NCBI RefSeq assembly: GCF_900103125.1
Contig: NZ_FNJV01000006.1
Coordinates: forward strand, 1 to 64,000
Direction: 5' to 3'
Length of the DNA stretch: 64,000 nt
DNA from: Mucilaginibacter sp. OK268
Lineage (GTDB): Bacteria; Bacteroidota; Bacteroidia; Sphingobacteriales; Sphingobacteriaceae
Part shown: positions 47,161 to 55,900 of the stretch, one piece after another
Layout: each line of letters opens with the position of its first letter
Position numbering within the stretch: the stretch's first letter is position 1
Position numbers and translations under genes: made by a program
The notes under the pieces: model-generated
Databases searched by the model: none
Told to the model about the DNA's origin: nothing
Seen by the model: the letters and a program-made list of their open reading frames with translations, nothing else

Positions 47161-49050
47161 ATGTCAACATTAGCAGTTCACGACCACGGAGTAGCACATC
47201 ACGACGATCACGGTCACGAACATCATCATAACCAATCGTTCCTGTCTAAATACGTATTTAGTATGGATCATAAAATGATTGCCAAGCAATTCCTGATCAC
47301 AGGGATCACCATGGCAGTTATTGCAATGATATTGTCTATTTTGTTCAGGATTCAATTAGCCTATCCTGATAAAACTTTCCCATTGTTAACCACATTGTTA
47401 GGTCGTTTTGCACCTAACGGTCGTATAAGCGCCGATTTTTACCTGTCGCTGGTTACCATTCACGGTACCATCATGGTATTCTTTGTGTTAACAGCCGGCT
47501 TGAGCGGTACTTTTGCCAACTTGCTGATACCTTTGCAGATAGGTGCACGTGATATGGCATCTCCGTTTATGAACATGTTATCCTACTGGTTTTTCTTTAT
47601 GGCCAGTGTGGTTATGTTATCATCCTTCCTGGTTCAAAAAGGCCCAGCCAGTGGTGGTTGGACAATTTATCCGCCACTATCAGCACTGCCAAAAGCGATG
47701 CCGGGCTCGGGTGAGGGTATGACCCTTTGGCTCATCAGTATGGTAATGTTCGTAGCATCTTCATTAATGGGTGGTATCAACTACGTAAGTACTGTATTGA
47801 ACATGCGTACAAAAGGTATGGACCTTTGGAAAATGCCTTTAACTATCTGGGCTTTATTCCTTACTGCTATATTAGGTATCCTGGCATTCCCTGTACTAGT
47901 AGCAGGTGTGGTGTTATTGATATTTGACCGTAGCTTTGGTACCAGTTTCTACCTGTCAGACATCGTGTTGAACGGTGTACAACAACCTTATGAAGGTGGT
48001 AGCCCAATCCTGTTCCAGCACTTGTTCTGGTTCCTGGGTCACCCGGAGGTGTATATCGTAATTATGCCGGCGATGGGTATCTCATCAGAAGTAATGTCTG
48101 TAAACTCACGTAAACCGATCTTCGGTTACCACGCGATGGTTTACTCTTTAATAGGTATCACCGTATTATCGTTTATCGTATGGGGTCACCACATGTTTGT
48201 TACAGGTATGAATCCGTTCCTGGGTGGTGTGTTCATGATCACTACACTGATCATCGCGGTACCATCGGCAGTAAAAACATTTAACTGGCTGGCCACATTA
48301 TGGCGCGGTAATATCAGGTTTACGCCTGCTATGCTATTCGCTATCGGTATGGTGTCATTCTTTATATCAGGTGGTTTAACAGGTATATTCCTGGGTAACG
48401 CCGCGCTGGATATTAACCTGCATGATACTTATTTTGTGGTTGCTCACTTCCACCTGGTAATGGGCTCGGCAGCTATATTTGGTATGCTTGCCGGTGTTTA
48501 TCACTGGTTCCCTAAGATGTTCGGAAAAATGATGGACGAGAAATTGGGCTATCTGCACTTCTGGTTAACCTTTATTGGTGCTTACCTGGTGTTTTTCCCG
48601 ATGCACTTTATGGGTCTGGATGGTGTGCCACGTCGTTACTATGCCTTTACCGAGTTTGTAAGCATGCAACGCTGGTTAACCGTAAATACCTTTATTACAT
48701 GGGCGGCTATCATGGCGGCTTGTGCCCAGGTAGCATTCCTGTATAACTTCATTTCTTCTATATTCATTGGTAAAAAAGCTACCCAGAATCCATGGGAGTC
48801 AAATACCCTGGAATGGACAACTCCTGTTGAACATTTGCATGGTAACTGGCCTGGTGAAATACCAACCGTTTACCGTTGGCCATATGATTATAGCAAGCCA
48901 GGTGCCGAAGAGGATTATATCCCTCAAACAGTTCCTTTCTCACAAACCATGAGCTCAAACCAAGCTCATGACTTTGAAGATAACCCTAAAGGTTTAGAAG
49001 AACTGAACAAGTTTAACAGTACGCTGAAAGCAAACGAACAAGTAAAGTAA
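47161..49050 (+). CDS. coxA: Cytochrome c oxidase subunit I
   Basis: A 629-residue twelve-helix catalytic subunit. A His-rich N-terminal tail (HDHGVAHHDDHGHEHHHN) precedes the core. The heme a, CuB and cross-linked Tyr region reads FLGHPEVYIVIMPAMG, GHHMFVTGMNP gives two CuB His, and HDTYFVVAHFHLVMG gives the heme a3 and heme a His ligands. HPEVY places it among the A-type oxidases. It reduces oxygen to water and pumps protons. It starts 18 bases after coxB and is followed by a family I word repeat before ctaA. Confidence 0.97.
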   Translation: MSTLAVHDHGVAHHDDHGHEHHHNQSFLSKYVFSMDHKMIAKQFLITGITMAVIAMILSILFRIQLAYPDKTFPLLTTLLGRFAPNGRISADFYLSLVTIHGTIMVFFVLTAGLSGTFANLLIPLQIGARDMASPFMNMLSYWFFFMASVVMLSSFLVQKGPASGGWTIYPPLSALPKAMPGSGEGMTLWLISMVMFVASSLMGGINYVSTVLNMRTKGMDLWKMPLTIWALFLTAILGILAFPVLVAGVVLLIFDRSFGTSFYLSDIVLNGVQQPYEGGSPILFQHLFWFLGHPEVYIVIMPAMGISSEVMSVNSRKPIFGYHAMVYSLIGITVLSFIVWGHHMFVTGMNPFLGGVFMITTLIIAVPSAVKTFNWLATLWRGNIRFTPAMLFAIGMVSFFISGGLTGIFLGNAALDINLHDTYFVVAHFHLVMGSAAIFGMLAGVYHWFPKMFGKMMDEKLGYLHFWLTFIGAYLVFFPMHFMGLDGVPRRYYAFTEFVSMQRWLTVNTFITWAAIMAACAQVAFLYNFISSIFIGKKATQNPWESNTLEWTTPVEHLHGNWPGEIPTVYRWPYDYSKPGAEEDYIPQTVPFSQTMSSNQAHDFEDNPKGLEELNKFNSTLKANEQVK

Positions 49051-49059
49051 TTTTTAAGA

Positions 49060-49142
49060 TAAGAGTGGTGAGTGATGAGTGGTGAGTAAGTTCTCGGTTA
49101 GAAAACTTATAACTCACTGCTCATTGTTCACCACTCATCATT
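49060..49142. repeat. Word-based inverted repeat, GTGGTGAGTG type (family I)
   Basis: The left arm is GAGTGGTGAGTGATGAGTGG and the right arm TCACTGCTCATTGTTCACCA then CTCATCA. It lies between coxA and ctaA, ending three bases before the ctaA ATG. Confidence 0.85.
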
Positions 49143-49145
49143 TCA

Positions 49146-50207
49146 ATGAGCATATCCGCATCAAAAATCCGGTTCCAGAAAGTCACTCTCATAACAATAA
49201 TCATACTTTTTGTTTTGATACTGGCCGGTGGAGTTGTGCGTAGCTCAGGCTCAGGAATGGGTTGCCCCGACTGGCCAAAATGCTTCGGAAGATATATCCC
49301 GCCCACCAGCAGTGCCGATCTGCCAAAGGATTACAAGCAGAAATATGTAGACCAGCGTTTAGCCAAAAATCAGCGCTTTGCCAAAACATTGGACGTATTT
49401 GGTTACAGTGATCTGGCTAAAAGGATCCGTGAAGACAGGTCTATCCTGGTTCCCGAAGAATTTAATGCCGAAAAAACCTGGACAGAATATATCAACCGCC
49501 TTATTGGTGCAATATCTGGCTTATTTCTATTTTTATCGGCTGTATATGCTTTCAGTTACTGGAGCAGCAGCAAGCGGATAGCTCTTTTAAGCCTGTTTAA
49601 TTTTGTGCTGGTAGGCTTTCAGGCATGGTTAGGCTCCATCGTGGTATCAACCAATTTGGTAGCCTGGATAGTTACCGTACATATGCTGCTGGCACTAGCC
49701 ATATTAGCCATATTGATATATACTTATCATAGGGCTAAAGTGTTGGATAATGCTAAATTGAATACCGGTACACTAGTGTACATTATTACGATCCTTGCTT
49801 TGCTTGCCAGTATTTTCCAGATAGCTTTTGGTACGGAGGTACGCGAAGAAATTGATGCTGTGGCTACTCATTTTCAAGGTGGATACCGTAATAACTGGAT
49901 CAGCAGTGTGGGCGAGATATTTACACATCACCGCGATATGGCCATACTGGTGTTGGTGCTCAACATCATGCTGTATGCTTTAATACGCAAAAACTTTGGT
50001 CGTCATTCTGTACATCAGCAATTGATGAGCTTTACTTTTTTAATGATCATGCTGCAGATAGTAACCGGTATATTATTATCATACTGGGCCTTGCCTCCAG
50101 CAGCACAGGCCTCGCACATTGTGTTGGCGAGCCTTATTTTTGGGGCACAGTTTTATTTGCTTTTAAATTTATACAAACCGGTTAGTGTTAGGGGGATAAG
50201 CAAATGA
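49146..50207 (+). CDS. ctaA: Heme A synthase (CtaA/COX15)
   Basis: A 353-residue membrane enzyme that oxidises the C8 methyl of heme O to make heme A for the oxidase. The first helix VTLITIIILFVLILAGGVVRSSGSGMGCPDWPKC carries the paired Cys of the family. His residues at the ends of helices (YINRLIGAISG in place of the usual ENHR loop; TVHMLLALAILAIL; FTHHRDMAILVL; QASHIVLASL) would bind the hemes. A large periplasmic insert (residues about 45-105) separates helices 1 and 2. It is four bases overlapped by ctaB, so the two heme enzymes are coupled. Confidence 0.94.
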   Translation: MSISASKIRFQKVTLITIIILFVLILAGGVVRSSGSGMGCPDWPKCFGRYIPPTSSADLPKDYKQKYVDQRLAKNQRFAKTLDVFGYSDLAKRIREDRSILVPEEFNAEKTWTEYINRLIGAISGLFLFLSAVYAFSYWSSSKRIALLSLFNFVLVGFQAWLGSIVVSTNLVAWIVTVHMLLALAILAILIYTYHRAKVLDNAKLNTGTLVYIITILALLASIFQIAFGTEVREEIDAVATHFQGGYRNNWISSVGEIFTHHRDMAILVLVLNIMLYALIRKNFGRHSVHQQLMSFTFLMIMLQIVTGILLSYWALPPAAQASHIVLASLIFGAQFYLLLNLYKPVSVRGISK

Positions 50208-51067
50208 ACATGAAAGATTTTTCAAAGCTGATCAAAACGCGACTCACCTTTCTGGTGGTGTTTTCGGCTTCTATATCCTTTTTAATAGGAAGTAAAGTTA
50301 ACGGTCATATCGACTGGCTAAACTGGGTAAAACTCATAGTAGGCGGCTTTTTGGTAACAGCTGCAGCAAATAGCTTTAATGAGATCATCGAGAAGGATCT
50401 GGATAAGCTCATGAAACGTACGATGGATCGTCCAATCCCTTCGGGGAAGATGAATACCGGTCAGGCGCTTGTTCTGGGTTTGGGTATGGGTATGGCGGGC
50501 ACCTATTTATTGGGTAGCCTTAACCTGCTAACAGGCCTGCTATCCGTATTTTCGATCTTATTATACGCTTTCGCTTATACACCGTTAAAACGTAAATCGC
50601 CAGTAGCGGTATTTGTTGGCGCAATACCGGGCGCATTGCCTCCGCTTATTGGCTATGTAGCTGCTCACGAAAGGATTGACGAGATCGCTCTGATCCTGTT
50701 CGCTATACAGTTTGTATGGCAGTTCCCGCATTTTTGGGCTATTGCCTGGGTACTGGATGATGATTACAAACTGGCCGGCTTCAGGCTATTGCCAACCGGC
50801 AATCGTAATGCAGGAAGTGCCGTAATTACCTTTATATTTACACTGATATTACTGCCAGTAAGTTTATTGCCAACCATTTACGGTTACGGTGGTTATTATG
50901 TAGGCGGTGTATCCTTAGTTTGCAGTTTAATATTCTTATACCAGGCTTTTGGCCTGTTACGCGCACAGTCGATAGAGACGGCCCGCAAATTAATGTTCGG
51001 CTCCTTTATGTATTTGCCTGTAGTGCAGTTAATGTTTTTATTTGATTTTATAGGAAAAGTGAAATGA
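50204..51067 (+). CDS. ctaB: Protoheme IX farnesyltransferase (heme O synthase)
   Basis: A 287-residue membrane prenyltransferase of the UbiA family that adds a farnesyl group to heme b to give heme O. The first Asp-rich motif NSFNEIIEKDLDKLMKRTMDRP is present, and the second reads DDDYKLAGFRLLP, both needed to bind the prenyl diphosphate through magnesium. About nine helices follow the family pattern. The start overlaps ctaA by four bases and the end overlaps the next gene by four, giving tight coupling through the assembly block. Confidence 0.95.
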   Translation: MNMKDFSKLIKTRLTFLVVFSASISFLIGSKVNGHIDWLNWVKLIVGGFLVTAAANSFNEIIEKDLDKLMKRTMDRPIPSGKMNTGQALVLGLGMGMAGTYLLGSLNLLTGLLSVFSILLYAFAYTPLKRKSPVAVFVGAIPGALPPLIGYVAAHERIDEIALILFAIQFVWQFPHFWAIAWVLDDDYKLAGFRLLPTGNRNAGSAVITFIFTLILLPVSLLPTIYGYGGYYVGGVSLVCSLIFLYQAFGLLRAQSIETARKLMFGSFMYLPVVQLMFLFDFIGKVK

Positions 51068-51648
51068 TGGCTCAGATTCAAAAAGATAACGACAGGCTTG
51101 ATCTGGCTCCCAAAAAATTCAACATGTGGATATTTATATTCACCTCGTTTATGTTTTTTGCGGCTTTAACCAGTGGGTTTATCGTTTATAGTGGTGGAAA
51201 GGGGCATGGCCTTAATGTAATTATGCCCGATGCTTTTAAATACAGCACCGCCGTAATTATCATCAGCAGTATTACCTTGCTTTTGGCCTCCAAGGCGGCC
51301 AAGCAATTACAGTTTGCCAAACAGCGCATGTTTTTATGGCTTACGTTTGTGCTGGGCGTAGCGTTTTTTGCTATACAGGTTTATGCCTGGTATGTATTAA
51401 CCTACAAAATGAATGTGTATCTTACAGATCCAAACGCGTCCCGCTCATTTGTTTATATATTTACAGGGATGCACTTATTACACATAATTGCAGCTATATT
51501 GTTACTATTGAATACCCTTGCAGGTACATATAAGAACATTCCGCAGGTGCGAAACCTGTTTAAAATGGAAATGACCTCTATTTTTTGGCATTTTCTCGGA
51601 ATTATATGGATTTATCTGTATGTTTTTTTACTTTTGAACCAAAATTAA
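51064..51648 (+). CDS. Heme-copper oxidase subunit III-like protein, short form
   Basis: A 194-residue membrane protein with five predicted helices. PKKFNMWIFIFTSFMFFAALTSGFIVYS and FTGMHLLHIIAAILLLLNT, then MEMTSIFWHFLGIIWIYLYVFLLL, match the subunit III core, where the HxxH and WHF residues recur. It is the first of two tandem subunit III proteins; in Bacteroidota this split arrangement is usual. It may carry an accessory role in the caa3 oxidase. The end of ctaB overlaps its start by four bases. Confidence 0.88.
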   Translation: MMAQIQKDNDRLDLAPKKFNMWIFIFTSFMFFAALTSGFIVYSGGKGHGLNVIMPDAFKYSTAVIIISSITLLLASKAAKQLQFAKQRMFLWLTFVLGVAFFAIQVYAWYVLTYKMNVYLTDPNASRSFVYIFTGMHLLHIIAAILLLLNTLAGTYKNIPQVRNLFKMEMTSIFWHFLGIIWIYLYVFLLLNQN

Positions 51649-51669
51649 TACACCCATATTTAAGTACAA

Positions 51670-52395
51670 ATGAGTACAGCAGTATCACAAATTGATGAAA
51701 TAAAAACAACTCCATGGTCTGGAGGGAGATCACCCTTCAATGTGGAGTACGGAAAAATAATGATGTGGTTCTTCCTCCTTTCGGATGCGTTTACCTTTTC
51801 GTCATTATTGATTTCTTATGGTGCATTACGTTTCAGCGCAAGCGTATGGCCGGCGGCTGATAAGGTTTTCCAATCGGTACCATTTTTATACGATAGCGGT
51901 AAACCCCTGGTTTTCGTAGGTATCATGACGTTTATCCTGATCCTGAGCTCTGTTACCATGGTATTAGCTGTGGAAGCTGGGCACCGTAATTCAAAAAAAG
52001 AGGTAATAACCTGGATGATACTAACAGTTCTTGGCGGTTTTGCATTTCTTAGTTGCCAGGCATTAGAGTGGAGCCACTTACACCACGAAGGTTTCTGGTG
52101 GGGAAGCACGCCAAGCTTACATGCGTTAAAGGAGTTTTTTGCTGAGGGTACAGGTACCGATGTAACGCGTCATTTAACCGCGCAGGAATTTGCTAACTTA
52201 TTCTTTACCATCACTGGTTTCCATGGTTTTCACGTATTTACTGGGGTCGTCATTAATATCATCATTACCGTTAACGTACTGTTGGGGACTTACGAAAAAC
52301 GTGGCAGCTATTTAATGGTTGAAAAAGTAGGCCTTTACTGGCACTTTGTAGACCTGGTATGGGTATTCGTATTTACATTCTTTTACTTAGTATAA
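51670..52395 (+). CDS. coxC: Cytochrome c oxidase subunit III
   Basis: A 241-residue membrane subunit. FNVEYGKIMMWFFLLSDAFTFSSLLISYG opens the seven-helix-like core, HRNSKKEVITWMILTVLGGFAFLSCQALEWSHL follows, and ITGFHGFHVFTGVVINIIITV with YWHFVDLVWVFVFTFFYLV is the C-terminal signature. Subunit III stabilises the oxidase during turnover. It starts 21 bases after the short paralogue and ends 11 bases before the subunit IV gene. Confidence 0.93.
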   Translation: MSTAVSQIDEIKTTPWSGGRSPFNVEYGKIMMWFFLLSDAFTFSSLLISYGALRFSASVWPAADKVFQSVPFLYDSGKPLVFVGIMTFILILSSVTMVLAVEAGHRNSKKEVITWMILTVLGGFAFLSCQALEWSHLHHEGFWWGSTPSLHALKEFFAEGTGTDVTRHLTAQEFANLFFTITGFHGFHVFTGVVINIIITVNVLLGTYEKRGSYLMVEKVGLYWHFVDLVWVFVFTFFYLV

Positions 52396-52406
52396 AAATA
52401 TTATAT

Positions 52407-52751
52407 ATGTCAGCAGAATCACAAGAAGTTCACCACGAAGAAGGTGATCATCAAACAATGACCAAAAAGCGGATTTGGAAAATAGCTCTTTATTTGTCAA
52501 TTATTACTGCAATTGAGTTTACGATAGCGTTAGCGATAATACCTGGCCATCCGGAATATTTAAAATACGCAAACCCAGCGTACATTCTTTTAACGCTGGT
52601 TAAAGCATTCTATATTGTGGCTTTCTTCATGCACTTAAAATTCGAAAAAGTGGGTTTAGCGCTATCTATCATTGTGCCGATACTATTCATTATAGGTTTG
52701 ATCCTGGTATTGACTAACGAAAGCCATCACTGGATTACACTGAGGCAATAA
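52407..52751 (+). CDS. Cytochrome c oxidase subunit IV (CyoD-like)
   Basis: A 114-residue protein with three membrane helices (WKIALYLSIITAIEFTIALAII, YILLTLVKAFYIVAFFMHL, LALSIIVPILFIIGLILVL). The Thr-Ala-Ile-Glu-Phe in helix 1 and AFYIVAFFMHLKFE are diagnostic of the prokaryotic subunit IV family. Its acidic, His-rich N-terminus (ESQEVHHEEGDHQ) is an oddity that also appears in CoxA. The ATG at 52407 is chosen; a longer frame would run into coxC. The stop shares one base with the SCO start. Confidence 0.9.
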   Translation: MSAESQEVHHEEGDHQTMTKKRIWKIALYLSIITAIEFTIALAIIPGHPEYLKYANPAYILLTLVKAFYIVAFFMHLKFEKVGLALSIIVPILFIIGLILVLTNESHHWITLRQ

Positions 52752-53446
52752 TGGCCGCAATAGCGAAAAAAATTGTAATCCTGGTGCTCATATTAGCAGT
52801 GCCAGGATTTTTGTATTATTTACTCACCGCTAAAGGTAAAAACAGGTATAAGCCATTGGCTATTTACGGCCAAAAAATAGTGGCCAAAACCGGGCACAAG
52901 TTTCACGGTAAATATATACCCGATACTATCTATCATCAGCTGCCTGCTTTTAAGCTTACCGCGCAAGATGGTAAACCGGTGAGCGATTCAACTTTTAAGG
53001 GTAAAATAATGGTGACCGGATTTTTTTATACCCATTGCCCCGCGGTGTGCAGCACCATTAACCGTAACATGAGTTATTTGGTGGATACTTACCGCAAAAA
53101 CAAGATGGTGTATTTTACATCTATCACGGTTGATCCGCAACGCGATTCGGTATCGGTATTGAAAAAATACGCCGACAGCTTTAAGCCGGCCTCCAACCGT
53201 TGGTTGTTTTTAACCGGTGATACTAGCTCTATCTATAGTCTGGCACGCAAGGGTTTCCTGGTTAATGCCATAAAGGAGAGTGACGACGATTTTATTTACA
53301 GCGATAACCTGGTACTGATTGATTCCGAAAAACGCATCCGCGGCTATTACAAAGGCGCTAATACCAATGATATCAATCGCCTTACCGACGAGATCAAAGT
53401 ACTAATTGCCGAGGAATTGCGTAAAGTGGATAAACCGTTGTATTGA
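52751..53446 (+). CDS. SCO-family copper chaperone-like protein, third copper ligand replaced
   Basis: A 231-residue membrane-anchored thioredoxin-fold protein, expected to help build the CuA site of CoxB. The N-terminal anchor is IVILVLILAVPGFLYYLL, and the CxxxC pair is Cys96 and Cys100 in THCPAVCSTI. In SCO proteins a His in an HSD-like block later in the fold is the third copper ligand; here the block reads FIYSDNLVLID and the position is Tyr183, with no nearby His. It may bind copper differently or act as a thiol-disulfide protein. It overlaps the subunit IV stop by one base. Confidence 0.88.
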   Translation: MAAIAKKIVILVLILAVPGFLYYLLTAKGKNRYKPLAIYGQKIVAKTGHKFHGKYIPDTIYHQLPAFKLTAQDGKPVSDSTFKGKIMVTGFFYTHCPAVCSTINRNMSYLVDTYRKNKMVYFTSITVDPQRDSVSVLKKYADSFKPASNRWLFLTGDTSSIYSLARKGFLVNAIKESDDDFIYSDNLVLIDSEKRIRGYYKGANTNDINRLTDEIKVLIAEELRKVDKPLY

Positions 53447-53449
53447 TTT

Positions 53450-53581
53450 GGGATTTCGGAATTTCGATTTTTCACTTTTGTTTACACTCAACGGTGTTCA
53501 AGAGAGCTTCGCTGTTTCGGATTTAGAGTTTAGAATTTCGGACTTCGGGTTTAGAGTTTAGAATTTAGAGTTTAGAATTTA
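53450..53581. repeat. Word-based repeat, TTTCGGA/AGAATTT type (family H)
   Basis: Repeated TTTCGGATTTAGAGTTTAG and GAATTTCGGACTTCGG words between the SCO gene and the DUF420 gene. The left copies face CTAAATTCTAAACTC-type sense only in part, so this copy is more tandem than palindromic. It ends four bases before the DUF420 start. Confidence 0.6.
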
Positions 53582-53585
53582 CAAT

Positions 53586-54161
53586 ATGTCTGATAAATTT
53601 ATATTTCGTTTTGTGACGGTTATTACCATAGTAGTGATAGGGCTGGTAATTTTGCTCAACAGGCACTTGATACCAGGGCCAGCTGTCGCGCCATCATTTA
53701 CACCTTATTTGCCTATGCTTAATGCCATATTGAATGGTACCTGTACCATACTGTTACTGGTGTCGCTATACTTTATCAGGCAGGGCAATATCAAGGTGCA
53801 TAAAAATCTGAATATCCTTACTTTTAGCTTATCGGCATTGTTCCTGGTATCGTACGTGCTGTTTCATTACCTTATGCGTAACGAGATCTTATACGGTGAT
53901 ATCAATGGCGATGGCTTGCTGTCCGATTCAGAACGGGCCGCAGCGGGTGGCATGCGTACTTTGTACCTGTGTATCCTTACCCCGCACATTATACTGGCGG
54001 CAGGTGTATTGCCGCTTATTTTGCTCAGCTTTCACCGCGGCTTGCAAATGCAGGTGGCCAAACACAAAAAGCTGGTACGCTGGACATTCCCGATATGGCT
54101 TTACGTAACCGCATCCGGCGTTATTGTTTATTTAATGATACGGCCTTATTATCATTTTTGA
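53586..54161 (+). CDS. DUF420-domain membrane protein (CtaM-like)
   Basis: A 191-residue protein with about five membrane helices. RFVTVITIVVIGLVILLNRHL, YLPMLNAILNGTCTILLLVSLYFIRQGNIKVHKNLNIL and FLVSYVLFHYLMRNE are the DUF420 core, including the His pairs after helices 2 and 3. The DUF420 protein CtaM of Firmicutes is needed for maturation of an aa3-type oxidase, so a role in assembling the oxidase here is reasonable from context. It is separated from the SCO gene by a family H repeat. Confidence 0.9.
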   Translation: MSDKFIFRFVTVITIVVIGLVILLNRHLIPGPAVAPSFTPYLPMLNAILNGTCTILLLVSLYFIRQGNIKVHKNLNILTFSLSALFLVSYVLFHYLMRNEILYGDINGDGLLSDSERAAAGGMRTLYLCILTPHIILAAGVLPLILLSFHRGLQMQVAKHKKLVRWTFPIWLYVTASGVIVYLMIRPYYHF

Positions 54162-54167
54162 TTGGAT

Positions 54168-54299
54168 AGTATCAAGTAGTTAGTATCAAGTATCAAGACA
54201 GGAGATACGCAATTTTAAACATTGTGCATAAGGAAAAGATGAAAATATCAATACGCTAAAGTAAAAAGTCTTGATACTTGATACTAACTACTTGATACT
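54168..54299. repeat. GTATCAAG-word inverted repeat with perfect 32-base arms, copy E3
   Basis: The left arm 54168-54199 and right arm 54268-54299 are exact reverse complements across a 68-base centre. The arms reuse GTATCAAG and GTAGTTA words. It starts seven bases after the DUF420 stop codon. Confidence 0.97.
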
Positions 54300-54332
54300 G
54301 ATAAACCACTTGCTACGACATTAATAATTAGT

Positions 54333-54340
54333 TAAATTTG
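54333..54340 (+). promoter_or_regulatory. Putative -7 box, near-leaderless, for the 92-residue gene
   Basis: TAAATTTG fits TAnnTTTG and ends five bases before the ATG at 54346. A transcript from it would start at or beside the start codon. Confidence 0.5.
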
Positions 54341-54345
54341 CCCAT

Positions 54346-54624
54346 ATGAAAACAGGTTTTAAGATTATATTATTTGTATTTGCCCTGGGCCTTATGGTTT
54401 GTAGCAGGCAACCTGTAAAAGCCCAATGCGCACAATGCGCCGCCACGGTTGAAACCAATGCCAAAAGTGGTGGCAATGCCGCCAAGGGTTTAAACAATGG
54501 TATTTTGTTTTTATTAGGGGCTCCTTACCTTGTAGTAGCTGTTGCGGGTTATATCTGGTACAAAAACTATCGCCGTAAAAACGTTGATTTGAACATCCGT
54601 AAGGAAAAACTGCACCTTAATTAA
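54346..54624 (+). CDS. Small membrane protein of unknown function
   Basis: A 92-residue protein with a signal-like N-terminus (MKTGFKIILFVFALGLMVC), a Cys-rich AQCAQCAATVETNAKSGGNAAKG segment and one C-terminal membrane helix (NGILFLLGAPYLVVAVAGYIWY) followed by a basic tail. Small proteins of this build sit beside cytochrome oxidase genes in other Bacteroidota, but no function is established. CAQC could bind heme or metal weakly, though it lacks the His of a CxxCH site. It has its own near-leaderless -7 box after repeat E3. Confidence 0.7.
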   Translation: MKTGFKIILFVFALGLMVCSRQPVKAQCAQCAATVETNAKSGGNAAKGLNNGILFLLGAPYLVVAVAGYIWYKNYRRKNVDLNIRKEKLHLN

Positions 54625-54640
54625 AAATCTTTAACAGGTT

Positions 54641-54756
54641 GTACGTTTGACGTGATACGTTTTACCTACAACATTGAATATTATGTTCTAGAAAACGCAA
54701 AATACTGCGCTACCAAAAAACGTACTACGTATCACGTACAACGTAAAACACAAATC
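54641..54756. repeat. Word-based inverted repeat, ACGTATCACGT type (family L)
   Basis: The left arm TACGTTTGACGTGATACGTT and right arm ACGTATCACGTACAACGTAA are imperfect complements. It ends four bases before the DUF983 start codon at 54760, and its frame is open, which extends the apparent reading frame upstream. Confidence 0.85.
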
Positions 54757-54759
54757 ATC

Positions 54760-55164
54760 ATGCCGCCAACTCCCAAGTCATGGGCTATGCTTCACTGTAA
54801 ATGTCCGCGTTGCCGCAGGGGGGATATGTTCCAGGGAGGTGCTTATAGCTTTTCTAATAAAATAAACCTCAATTGTCCGCATTGTAATTTATACTTTGAA
54901 ATTGAGCCGGGGTATTTTTATGCCGCCATGTATGTAAGCTATGCCTTAAATGTTGGCGAAGCGCTGGGCCTGGCCTGGCTCACCTTTGTAATCACCCATA
55001 ATGCCGATTCGCCCTGGTTGTATCTAAGTGTCATAATTTTGGGATGCTTTGCATTGGCTCCTATAAATTTCAGATATTCGCGGGTACTATTGTTATATTG
55101 GTTATCACCAAAAATACATTACCAGCCATATTTAGATACCGATGATAAACCAGGAAAGTCTTGA
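54760..55164 (+). CDS. DUF983-domain membrane protein
   Basis: A 134-residue protein. SWAMLHCKCPRCRRGDMFQGG and INLNCPHCNLYFEIEPGYFYAAMYVSYALNV form the DUF983 signature: two CxxC pairs that likely bind zinc, followed by two membrane helices. Function is unknown; DUF983 genes often travel with oxidase genes. The ATG at 54760 is used because the upstream extension lies inside repeat L. The stop overlaps the next gene by 23 bases. Confidence 0.88.
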   Translation: MPPTPKSWAMLHCKCPRCRRGDMFQGGAYSFSNKINLNCPHCNLYFEIEPGYFYAAMYVSYALNVGEALGLAWLTFVITHNADSPWLYLSVIILGCFALAPINFRYSRVLLLYWLSPKIHYQPYLDTDDKPGKS

Positions 55165-55807
55165 ATTTTTAAAGGATCTCGCAACAAACAATAACCGGGA
55201 ATGGTTTTCAGAGAACAAAGGGCGATATGAAAAAGCCCGTGAAAATGTAATTGAGTTTACCGTTGAGCTCCTGGGCGAAATGCACCAGGTAGACCCGGCC
55301 ATAGACGAGACGCTCGACCCCAAAAAATGCGTAATGCGTATTTATCGCGACATCCGTTTCCGGAAAGATAAAACACCTTATAAGATCAACTTTGGCATCA
55401 GTCTGCCTACACAAGGTACAAAGCTGGGCGGAGCCGAATATTATTTACAGATACAGCCCGGCGGTAACTCCTTTATTGCCGGAGGCTACTGGATGCCCGA
55501 CGCCGCTCATTTAAAATCCATACGCCAGGAAATTGATTACAACGCGCATGATCTGAAACAGATCATCGATGCCCCTGAATTCATCAAGCTATTTGGCGAT
55601 TTCAGTGCGCAGGAGCAATTAAAAACCGTTCCGCAAGGATACAGTCCCGATAATGAAAATATCGACCTGCTGAAGCTTAAAAGTTTTATAGCCTGGCATA
55701 AGATAAGTGATAAAGATATCGTTAAAAAGAACGCGGCGGCGCAAATTGCCCAGGACTGCAAGCTCATCTATCCGCTCAACGTATTTTTAAGGAATGCGAT
55801 GGCGTAG
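55142..55807 (+). CDS. DUF2461-family protein
   Basis: A 221-residue soluble protein of the TIGR02453/DUF2461 group. SLEFLKDLATNNNREWFSENKGRYEKARENVIEFTVELLGE opens it, and RIYRDIRFRKDKTPYKINFGIS plus GGAEYYLQIQPGGNSFIAGGYWMP are hallmark stretches. No reaction is known for the family. It overlaps the DUF983 gene by 23 bases in another frame, so the pair is translationally coupled. The stop is followed by a family H repeat before the OmpA gene. Confidence 0.93.
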   Translation: MINQESLEFLKDLATNNNREWFSENKGRYEKARENVIEFTVELLGEMHQVDPAIDETLDPKKCVMRIYRDIRFRKDKTPYKINFGISLPTQGTKLGGAEYYLQIQPGGNSFIAGGYWMPDAAHLKSIRQEIDYNAHDLKQIIDAPEFIKLFGDFSAQEQLKTVPQGYSPDNENIDLLKLKSFIAWHKISDKDIVKKNAAAQIAQDCKLIYPLNVFLRNAMA

Positions 55808-55817
55808 TTGTTTTTTT

Positions 55818-55888
55818 AAATTCTAAATACTAAGCTCTAAATCCTAAATTAGGATAAATCCGAATTTGAACATCCGAAATCCGAAATA
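55818..55888. repeat. Word-based repeat, AATTCTAAAT/ATCCGAAAT type (family H)
   Basis: AATTCTAAATACTAAGCTC and ATCCTAAATTAGGATAAATC words with a small ATCCTAAATTAGGAT hairpin inside. It ends 12 bases before the OmpA-family start codon. Confidence 0.6.
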
Positions 55889-55900
55889 AAAATAATCACA

